64,000 bases of DNA, from positions 434,001 through 498,000 of the forward strand of contig NC_009142.1 in assembly GCF_000062885.1 (NCBI RefSeq). The letters are read 5' to 3'. How positions within the stretch are numbered: position 1 is the first letter of the stretch; every line of letters starts with the position of its first letter. Shown here piece after piece: positions 32,565 to 39,404 of this stretch. The translations under genes were made by a program, and so were the position numbers. The notes under the pieces were generated by a model that was given only the letters and a program-made list of their open reading frames with translations, was not told the origin of the DNA and ran no database searches. This DNA is from Saccharopolyspora erythraea NRRL 2338 (GTDB lineage: Bacteria; Actinomycetota; Actinomycetes; Mycobacteriales; Pseudonocardiaceae).

Positions 32565-34016
32565 GGTCGTCGCAACACAGGTGATTAACTGGCTTTGGTC
32601 AGGAGCATAGCGAGGCGCTCGGCTGGGGAGTCCCAGCCGAGCGTTTTGCGTGGTCGCCCGTTGAGCTGTTGGGCGACGTGCTCGAGGTCCTCGGGTCCGT
32701 AAACGCTGAGGTCGGTGCCCTTGGGGAAGTACTGGCGCAGCAGTCCGTTGGTGTTTTCGTTGGTACCGCGCTGCCAGGGACTGGCCGGGTCGCAGAAGTA
32801 GACCGGCATGTCGGTGGCCATGGTGAACTGCTTGTGGCGGGCCATCTCGGCTCCCTGGTCCCAGGTCAGCGAGCCACGGAGGTGAGTCGGCAGCGTTGTG
32901 ATAGTCGCTACGAGTCCGTCCCGGACCGTTTCGGCGTCGTGCCCGTTCGGCAGGTGGACCAGCATGGTGTACCGCGTGGTGCGCTCTACCAGGGTGCCGA
33001 TCGCGGACTGGTTACCAGCGCCAATGATGAGATCACCCTCCCAGTGGCCGGGCACGGCCCGGTCGGCGGCCTCGGCGGGGCGGTCGCTGATCATCACCAT
33101 CGGGTCGATGAACCGCGCGGTGCGCTGGTTCGGGTTGCGGCGTGGCTTGCGGCGGGTCCGGCCGGTGCGGATCGCGGCCTGTACTTCGCGTTTGAGACCA
33201 CCGCGGGCCTGGAAGTACAGCGCCTGGTAGATCGTCTCCACGCTCACTCGCATCCTCTGGTCGCCGGGATGCTCCTTGCCTAGAGCGTGGCAGATCTGCT
33301 CCGGTGACCAGCGCTCGCGCAGGCCGTCGGCCACGAACTGGCGTAACGGTCCCTGCGCGATCAGCTTGCGTTGCTTCGGGCGTGGCCGACGGGCGGCCGC
33401 CGCTCGGTGAGCCGCATACGGCCGGTAGGCGCCGTGGGTGGAGTTCGCGCGGATCTCCCGGGAGATCGTGCTGGCTGAGCGCCCCAACGCGCTCCCGATG
33501 TCCCGCAGTGAGTGGCCCTCGGCCCGCAGGTCCCGGATCCGTTCCCGCTCTGCCAAGGTCAGCAGCCGGGGATGCAACTGCTTGTCCAGTGCGGACAGCT
33601 TGGGCGCTGGGGAGTTCACGTCGACGATCGTGCTGGTGCCCGTCGCGTAATCGACACGAACCCCGTTCGGGTAGGTCCGCGCGTTCCGGCTCTTGCGGAC
33701 CCCGTAGTCCCAGTCCTTCGCCGTGCGCTCGTTGATGCCCACCCGCTCGGCCGCCCGACGTCGGGCACACCCTCTGCACGCAGCTGCTCGTACTCGTCGC
33801 GCCGGGGATGCCGCTGCCGCGCTCGAATCGACCGCCGCCCAGCCTGCCGGGCCCAACTAAAGGCCGTGTTCCGGTTCAGGCCCAGCTCACGGGCCGCCAC
33901 AGTGACGCTCCCAACCGCATCAAGCCGGTCCAGGAAACGTTGCTTCAGCTCGGCACGGTCACCCTCACATGCCACGGTCCTCGCAACTCCCACAGGTCGC
34001 AGGTGTTGCGAGGACC
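32565..34016 (-). mobile_element. IS30-family insertion sequence (probably inactive)
   Basis: Terminal inverted repeats GGTCGTCGCAACAC (32565-32578) and the complement of 34003-34016 (GGTCCTCGCAACAC) differ at one base and enclose about 1.45 kb. The single transposase on the minus strand is split by a frameshift. A second copy of the tip, GGTCCTCGCAAC at 33976-33987, faces the right end and makes a 12-bp hairpin over the transposase start. No target duplication could be identified. It is inserted about 45 bp after clpC, and the next element starts 139 bp further on. Confidence 0.8.
32585..33993 (-). pseudogene. IS30-family transposase, split by a -1 frameshift
   Basis: The C-terminal frame (32585 to about 33770) has the IS30 HTH (HSLRDIGSALGRSASTISREI) and the DDE triad: D in PGHWEGDLIIG, D in LTWDQGAEMARH, and E in PWQRGTNENTNGLLRQYFPKG. 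The N-terminal HTH part is in another frame (up to GTG 33993: ELKQRFLDRLDAVGSVTVAA, REL.LNRNTAFSWARQ). The two frames join smoothly near 33755-33765 (...LRAEGV to RRRAAERVGINERTA) if one base is re-read. No canonical slippery heptamer is seen there, so a one-base loss is more likely than programmed frameshifting. An initiation inside the longer frame would lack the first HTH. Confidence 0.8.
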
Positions 34017-34054
34017 GCTGGAACCCCCGACCGGTGCGGGGGCCGCTTCGCGTT

Positions 34055-34141
34055 CGGGGGGCTCACCTTGGTCTGGCGGGTGGCTTTGGGAGTGGGGGCG
34101 CCTGGGTTTTCGGGGAACTCACCCTGGCCTTGCGGGTCGCG
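34055..34141 (+). repeat. Imperfect 56-bp direct repeat between the two IS elements
   Basis: The 139 bp between the IS30 right end and the IS21 left end contain two diverged units. Unit 1 starts at 34055 (CGGGGGGCTCACCTTGG) and unit 2 at 34111 (CGGGGAACTCACCCTGG). Both continue with CT-GCGGGT-GC and later GGGTTT. The IS21 element is inserted in the GGTTT of the second unit. No gene is seen in this stretch. Confidence 0.55.
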
Positions 34142-34225
34142 GGGGTGGTGGGTTTTGTCGCGGACGGGTGAATCCTGACCCGGTGTGGGCGGGCGAAATC
34201 GGACCCACTCCCTGACAAGTAGGGA

Positions 34226-35473
34226 GTGATCAGCGTGGAGGACTGGGCAGAGATCCGTCGGTTGCATCGGTGTGAGGGCATGCCGATTCGGGCGATCGTC
34301 CGGAAGCTGGGTGTCGGGCGGAACACGGTGCGGCGGGCGTTGGCTTCGGAGGGGCCGCCGCGGTATCAGCGGCCGTCGAAGGGCTCGGTCGTGGATGCGG
34401 TGGAGCCGCAGATCCGGGCGTTGCTGGCGGAGTGGCCGACGATGCCGGTGCCGGTGATCGCCGAGAGGATCGGCTGGCAGCGGGGCCTGACGGTGCTCAA
34501 GGACCGGGTGCGGGAGTTGCGCCCGTTGTTCCTGCCGCCGGATCCGGTGTCGCGGACGGTGTATCAGCCCGGTGAGCTGGCCCAATGCGACCTGTGGTTC
34601 CCGCCGGTCGATATCCCGCTGGGGTTCGGGCAGGTGGGGCGGCCGCCGGTGCTGGTGATGGTGTCGGGCTATTCGCGGGTGATCGCCGCGAGGTTGATCC
34701 CGTCGCGGCAGGGCCCGGATCTGCTGGCCGGGCACTGGGCGCTGTTGTCGGGGTGGGGGCGGGTGCCCAAGACGCTGGTGTGGGACAACGAGTCCGCGGT
34801 CGGGTTCCGCAAGGCCGGTCGGCCGGTGCTGACCGAGGCGATGAACGCTTTTCGCGGGACGCTCGGGATCGCGGTGATCCAATGCCGCCTCGGTGACCCG
34901 GAGGCCAAAGGGCTGGTGGAACGGGCCAACGGCTATCTGGAGACCTCGTTTCTGCCCGGCCGCCGGTTCACCTCACCGGCTGATTTCAACACCCAGCTGG
35001 CCGACTGGCTGGTTCGGGCCAACCAACGTCACCACCGCATCCTCGGGTGTCGGCCGGCCGACCGGTGACGACCGGCAAGCCATGCTGGCCTTGCCGCCGG
35101 TGGCCCCAGTGACCGGATGGCGCGCGAGTATCCGGCTGCCGCGTGATCACTACGTGCGGTTGGGCGCCAACGACTACTCGGTGCACCCGTCGGCGATCGG
35201 TCACCGCGTCGAGATCACCGGCGATCTAGAGCACGTGGAAGGTCCTGCCAAGGTGGCGGCCTGGTCGCCCGGCATCAGCGGTGTTGGGCGGCGCACCAGA
35301 GCATCACCGACCCCGACCCCGACCACGCCACCGCCGCAGCCAGGCTGCGCCAGCAAGCCCGCCGGGCCAGCCTGCGCCCGGTCGACACACCCGTCGAGCA
35401 CCGCGAGCTCGCCGACTACGACCGCGCACTCGGCCTCGACACCGACACCACCGATGACCAGGGGGTGGCGTGA
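34226..35473 (+). pseudogene. istA: IS21 transposase IstA, disrupted by two offsetting frameshifts
   Basis: The first frame (34226-35068) carries the HTH (AIVRKLGVGRNTVRRAL) and a DDE catalytic core: GELAQCDLWFPP, TLVWDNESAVGF and LVERANGYLETSF. It stops at a TGA at 35066. Homology continues in a second frame (about 35070-35240; QAMLALPPVAPVTGWRASIRL, DHYVRLGANDYSVHP). It then returns to the first frame (about 35245-35473; ARHQRCWAAHQ, QQARRASLRPVDTPVEHREL), ending in TGA overlapping istB. The full span of 416 codons is the normal IstA length, so only small indels are involved. The catalytic part alone might still be made. Confidence 0.85.
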
Positions 35474-36273
35474 TGCCCGGCAAACCCACCACCAGTAGTC
35501 GCAACGTGGCTGCCGAGATCGCCTACCTCGCCCGGGCGTTGAAGGCACCGTCGCTGGCCGGGGCGGTCGAGCGGCTGGCCGAACGGGCCCGGGCCGAGGA
35601 CTGGTCCCACGAGGAGTTCCTGGCCGCCTGCCTGCAACGCGAGGTCGCCGCCCGCGAGTCCCACGGCGGCGAGGGCCGCATCCGCACCGCCCGGTTCCCG
35701 AGCAGGAAGTCGCTGGAGGAGTTCGATTTCGATCACCAACGCTCCCTCAAACGCGACACGATCACACATCTCGGAACACTGGACTTCATCGCGGGCAAGG
35801 AAAACGTGGTCTTCCTCGGGCCTCCCGGCACCGGCAAGACCCACCTGTCGATCGGACTCGGGATCCGGGCCTGCCAGGCCGGACACCGCGTCTCGTTTGC
35901 CACCGCCGCCGGGTGGGTAGCCCGGCTCGCCGAGGCCAGCCACGCCGGACGACTCCAGCAGGAACTGGTCAAACTCGGCCGGATCCCGCTACTGATCATC
36001 GACGAGGTCGGCTACATCCCGTTCGAAGCCGAAGCCGCGAACCTGTTCTTCCAGCTGGTCTCCGCCCGCTACGAGAGAGCCAGCCTGATCGTCACCAGCA
36101 ACAAACCCTTCGGCCGCTGGGGCGAGGTCTTCGGCGACGACGTCGTCGCCGCCGCCATGATCGACCGCCTCGTGCACCACGCCGAAGTCATCTCACTGAA
36201 AGGAGACAGCTACCGCCTCAAAGACCGCCAAGACCTCGGCCGCGTGCCCGCGGCCACCAACACCAACGACTAA
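35473..36273 (+). CDS. istB: IS21 transposition helper ATPase IstB
   Basis: A 266-residue AAA+ (DnaC-like) ATPase that regulates target choice for IstA. Walker A is [20 protein letters not shown] and Walker B is LLIIDEVGYIPFE, with sensor region LIVTSNKPFGRWGEVFGD. The ATG at 35473 overlaps the istA stop; an in-frame GTG is 3 nt earlier. The frame is intact although istA is broken. Confidence 0.93.
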   Translation: MPGKPTTSSRNVAAEIAYLARALKAPSLAGAVERLAERARAEDWSHEEFLAACLQREVAARESHGGEGRIRTARFPSRKSLEEFDFDHQRSLKRDTITHLGTLDFIAGKENVVFLGPPGTGKTHLSIGLGIRACQAGHRVSFATAAGWVARLAEASHAGRLQQELVKLGRIPLLIIDEVGYIPFEAEAANLFFQLVSARYERASLIVTSNKPFGRWGEVFGDDVVAAAMIDRLVHHAEVISLKGDSYRLKDRQDLGRVPAATNTND

Positions 36274-36421
36274 ACATCAACAACCAGGGTGGGTCCATTT
36301 TCAGCCGCCGCAGCCGGGTCCACATTCGGCCGCCGTTGACAGGTTTCTGGGGCGCTCGCCGCCCCCAGGCCCCCGGCAGGTCTCCGGGATGGGGACATTG
36401 CTCGTGGGCTGCGGTCCGTTC

Positions 36422-36575
36422 GGAGCCTGGTTCTCATCCCGCCGACCTCCACGAGGGCTATCAGACCGCGTCAAGGGGGCGGCTTTCGACGCATCCTGCG
36501 GCGGGAGCGGAGGCGCCCCCTTGACCCGGCCTGATCGGGCTGGCGCCAGGTCGACGGGATGAGAACTGAGGCTCC
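36422..36575. repeat. 154-bp near-palindrome (about 60-bp inverted arms), MITE-like
   Basis: The left arm 36422-36481 and right arm 36514-36575 are inverted copies. They share GGAGCCT at the outer tips, GTTCTCATCCC.CGACCT in the middle and GTCAAGGGGGCG at the inner end, with scattered mismatches between. The 32-bp centre (GCTTTCGACGCATCC...) is unpaired. No open frame of note lies within. It occupies most of the gap between the IS21 element and the flavoprotein gene (36342-36605). The structure resembles a non-autonomous mobile element or a dispersed hairpin repeat. Confidence 0.75.
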
Positions 36576-36605
36576 TCTCTCGTAGGGGTGACCGGGGCGT
36601 GGGTG

Positions 36606-37682
36606 TCAGCCCAGCATCTCGGCGTAGTACCCCGCCCTCAGGTCCGCGCCCTTGATCTCCGACGTGACGTCGGGGCCGAGCACGCCCGTGTCGGCTGTGT
36701 AGGAGACGCCGCCCTTCGGGCCGAGGGGCAGGGCGATCATGGGCGGTGCAGGCTCGTAGGTGGTCAGGGCTTCGCCGCCGCCGTTGATCAGCGTGCGGAT
36801 GTTGGCCGCGACCACGTTGGCGTGGTCGCCGGCGGACTTCGCCATCTTGGCTTCCGGGAGCGCGGTGATGTCTCCGATGGCGAAGACCCGCTCCTGGCCG
36901 GGCAGCCGCAGGTCGCCGGTGACCTCCACGTGGCCACCCGCCGTGCGGGCGGCCGCCAGGTCGCCCGCGAGGTAGCCGGTCGCGGGTTCGACGCCGAAGC
37001 AGCGGAACCAGATGTCGGCGGTGATCTCCGCGCCGGTGCCGGTCGTGGCGGTGAAGGTCTTGTGCTCCCCGGGCTCGGACGGGGGCTGGTCGCGCAGGGA
37101 AGTGCCCATGACGAGTTCGATCCGCAGCACTTCGAGCTGCCTGCGCAGCTCGCTGCGGAACTCCACGGGGAAGGCGGGCAGCACGTCACCGGCCGGGTCC
37201 ACGATCGTCACGGCCTTCTCCGGCCATGCCGCCCTGATCTCGCCGGCGAACTCCAGCCCGACCGGTCCGGCGCCGAGCAGCAGGACCCGGTCCGCACGCT
37301 CCAGCGAGTCCCGCGTGGCGTGGAGCCTGTCCTTCGCGGCGGCGCTGTCCAGCACGTCGATCTTCGCCGGGAACGGGTACGACGAGCCGGTCGCGAGAAC
37401 GACGTAGTCGGCCTCGATCGTCTGCCCGGAGCCGAGCGCGATCTCGGTTCCGGACACGCGGACCGCCCGGTCGTGGACGACCCGGCCGCGTTCGAGCAGC
37501 CGGTCGTAGCGGTAGAAGAGCCGGTCGGTCCATTCCCGGTCGACGACACCGCGCAGCGCGGCGACGTTGTGGACGAAAGCGTCCCTCGGTTCCACGAGCA
37601 CGACGTCGGCGACGTCGTCGAGCGCCTTGGCGACGGTCATCCCGCCGTATCCCCCACCCAGCACGGCCACCGTTGCGGGCAT
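36606..37682 (-). CDS. NAD(P)H:quinone oxidoreductase-like flavoprotein (NDH-2/AIFM2 type)
   Basis: A 358-residue FAD protein. The first Rossmann motif is VAVLGGGYGGMTVAKAL (FAD), followed by DYVVLATGS; the second is VLLLGAGPVGLEFAGEI (NAD(P)H); VFAIGDITALPEAKMA closes the FAD site. The layout matches type II NADH dehydrogenase and apoptosis-inducing-factor-like proteins, which pass electrons to quinones. No redox Cys pair is seen and no C-terminal amphipathic helix is obvious. AGGAG precedes the ATG. It diverges from a MarR gene over three operator-like sequences, so it is probably controlled by that repressor and may respond to quinones or electrophiles. Confidence 0.88.
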   Translation of the reverse strand: MPATVAVLGGGYGGMTVAKALDDVADVVLVEPRDAFVHNVAALRGVVDREWTDRLFYRYDRLLERGRVVHDRAVRVSGTEIALGSGQTIEADYVVLATGSSYPFPAKIDVLDSAAAKDRLHATRDSLERADRVLLLGAGPVGLEFAGEIRAAWPEKAVTIVDPAGDVLPAFPVEFRSELRRQLEVLRIELVMGTSLRDQPPSEPGEHKTFTATTGTGAEITADIWFRCFGVEPATGYLAGDLAAARTAGGHVEVTGDLRLPGQERVFAIGDITALPEAKMAKSAGDHANVVAANIRTLINGGGEALTTYEPAPPMIALPLGPKGGVSYTADTGVLGPDVTSEIKGADLRAGYYAEMLG

Positions 37683-37693
37683 GTCGACTCCTA

Positions 37694-37746
37694 GTTCGTA
37701 GTACCAACAGTACGTAGTACGAACTACATTAGTTCGTGGTACGAAC
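37694..37746. promoter_or_regulatory. Three copies of 15-bp palindrome GTTCGTNGTACGAAC
   Basis: Copies are at 37694-37708 (GTTCGTAGTACCAAC, one mismatch), 37710-37724 (GTACGTAGTACGAAC, one mismatch) and 37732-37746 (GTTCGTGGTACGAAC, perfect arms). Centres are 16 and 22 bp apart. They fill the 97-bp divergent region between the flavoprotein and MarR genes, and the array starts 12 bp upstream of the flavoprotein ATG. This is the expected architecture for MarR binding with autoregulation. Confidence 0.8.
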
Positions 37747-37779
37747 CAACGTCAAGTACACTGATCGCGGAGGGACGTG

Positions 37780-38283
37780 ATGACCGAGACGCTTGCGGAG
37801 CCCGACAGGGGGCCCGATCGCGCTGCTGACCGGGGGCCCGATCGCGGTGCCGAGTGCGAGATTGAGACCGGGCTCGCAGCCGGGCTGGTGCGGCTGACGC
37901 ACCTGGTGCAGCACGTGTTCGCCGAAGTCAACCGCGACTTCGACCTGACTCCGCAGCAGGCCCAGCTCCTCTGCATGCTCATCGACGGACCGATCGGCAT
38001 GGGGGAGCTCAGCCGGTTGCTGCACCTGGAGAAGTCCAGCCTCACCGGTCTGGTCGACCGGGTCGAGCGACGCAGCCTGGTGGAGCGCGTGCGCGACGAC
38101 CGCGACCGGCGGGCGTGCCGGATCGCGTTGACGGCGGAAGGCGTTCGGCTGGGCAACGAGTCGCACTCGGCGGTCGGCGCGCGGCTGGAGGAGATGGGCA
38201 GCGCGTTGCCGTCGGCCGAGCGCAAGCGGCTGGCCGACGCCATCGGGCGCATCCTCGCCGGGAACGGCGTCCCGGGGGCGTAG
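37780..38283 (+). CDS. MarR-family transcriptional regulator
   Basis: A 167-residue protein. After a short Asp/Arg/Gly repeat (PDRGPDRAADRGPDRG) comes the winged helix: PIGMGELSRLLHLEKSSLTGLVDRVERRSLV, wing DDRDRRACRIALTAEG, then dimerization helices. The ATG is preceded by GGAGGGACGTG; a GTG immediately upstream is in frame. It probably represses itself and the diverging flavoprotein gene through the three 15-bp palindromes. No conserved Cys for redox sensing is seen. Confidence 0.9.
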   Translation: MTETLAEPDRGPDRAADRGPDRGAECEIETGLAAGLVRLTHLVQHVFAEVNRDFDLTPQQAQLLCMLIDGPIGMGELSRLLHLEKSSLTGLVDRVERRSLVERVRDDRDRRACRIALTAEGVRLGNESHSAVGARLEEMGSALPSAERKRLADAIGRILAGNGVPGA

Positions 38284-38317
38284 TTCCCCACCGCTACGGC
38301 AGCTCCGGCAGGAAAAT

Positions 38318-38404
38318 GGTCAGGCGCCGGTCAGGAACGTCAGTGCGGCACGGCGGAAACGGCTGTCGCGGCTGCGTTCCGGGTCAGGCGCCGGTCAGGA
38401 ACGT
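38318..38404 (+). repeat. Exact 23-bp direct repeat, 64 bp apart
   Basis: GGTCAGGCGCCGGTCAGGAACGT in two parts (GGTCAGGCGCC then GGTCAGGAACGT) occurs at 38318-38340 and 38382-38404, in the 185-bp space between the convergent MarR and DedA genes. No gene is seen here. The internal GGTCAGG is itself repeated within each copy. Confidence 0.8.
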
Positions 38405-38468
38405 GCGTGGCTGACTGTCGGTGAAGGTCGCGCTGTGGATGCGTAGTCGCGACAGCGCGGCTGACGTG

Positions 38469-39242
38469 TCAGCGGACGCGGCGGAACTGCACGGTCGGGG
38501 CCTCGCTCGGCTCCAGGGCCGGGATCCGCGACGTGGCGCCTTCCAGGTAGTCGGCGCCGACGCCCACGGCCGCGAACTCCTCCGTCGGGGCCTCCGCCTC
38601 GTGCTTCGTCCGGCCCTCCTGCCGCACGCGCTTGACGACGAACCACACCACGGCCGCCGCCACCGCGACCAGCACGGCCTTCGACAGCACGCCCGCGTAC
38701 TGCTCGACCAGGTGCCAGTTCTCGCCCAGGTAGAAACCGGCGAGCACGAAGATCGAGTTCCACACCAGGCTGCCGAGGGTGGTGAACAGCGCGAACGTGC
38801 TCACCGGCATCCGGTCGACGCCCGCGGGCAGCGAGATGAAACTGCGGAACAACGGGATCATCCGGCCGAAGAACACCGCCTTTACGCCGTGCTTGGCGAA
38901 CCACGCCTCGGTGCGGTCGACGTCCTCCAGCTTGACCAGCGGCATCTTCGCGGCGATGGCGTGCGTGCGCTGCCTGCCGAGCTTCGCGCCGAGGGCGTAG
39001 AGGGCCAGCGCGCCGAGCAGGGAGCCGAGGGTCGTCCAGAAGATCGCGCCGCCGACGGTCATCCCGCCGCGGCTGGCGGTGAACCCGGCCAGCGGCAGGA
39101 TCAGCTCGCTGGGGATCGGTGGGAACAGGTTCTCCAGCGCGATGATCAGGCCCGCGCCGGGCCCGCCGAGCGCTTCCATGACCCCGATCACCCACCCCGT
39201 GAAGCCCGTCGGTTCGGCGGTGGCGGTGGCTGGCAGGGGCAT
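38469..39242 (-). CDS. DedA/SNARE-associated family membrane protein
   Basis: A 257-residue membrane protein with the DedA (PF09335-type) pattern: ENLFPPIPSELILPLAGF near the N-terminus, then FFGRMIPLFRSFISLPAG with the conserved Arg and Gly, and LGSLVWNSIFVLAGFYLG. About five helices, including two re-entrant ones, are expected. DedA proteins act in lipid-carrier (undecaprenyl-phosphate) recycling and membrane homeostasis in other bacteria. A soluble acidic C-terminal tail of ~50 residues is present. ATG 39242 is preferred (GGAGACGTTC before it) over the TTG at 39254. Confidence 0.9.
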   Translation of the reverse strand: MPLPATATAEPTGFTGWVIGVMEALGGPGAGLIIALENLFPPIPSELILPLAGFTASRGGMTVGGAIFWTTLGSLLGALALYALGAKLGRQRTHAIAAKMPLVKLEDVDRTEAWFAKHGVKAVFFGRMIPLFRSFISLPAGVDRMPVSTFALFTTLGSLVWNSIFVLAGFYLGENWHLVEQYAGVLSKAVLVAVAAAVVWFVVKRVRQEGRTKHEAEAPTEEFAAVGVGADYLEGATSRIPALEPSEAPTVQFRRVR

Positions 39243-39404
39243 GAACGTCTCCAAGCGGGGGCGGTATGTCCGTAATCGCCATGATCCCAGCCGTTCGGCG
39301 GACTTCCGCCGCGCGCCGTGTGATCTACGCCATTCCTGAAGGGATGCTCAGGGCCCTCGGCAATCAAGGAGCGCGGGCGCGCCGCTCTCTGCGAAGCTGT
39401 CGGG

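Larger units (their letters stand above)
34156..36341 (+). mobile_element. IS21-family insertion sequence with 5-bp target duplication
   Basis: The element is 2186 bp. Ends begin TGTC on both sides. The left end (34156-34215) and the complement of the right end (36285-36341) align over about 55 bp, sharing GAAT...GACCCGG...GGCGG..GAAA..GGACCCAC. The flanking pentamer GGTTT is duplicated exactly (34151-34155 and 36342-36346). It contains istA (broken) and istB in the usual order with ATGA overlap. The clean ends show direct transposition into this site, and istA has decayed since. Confidence 0.88.
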
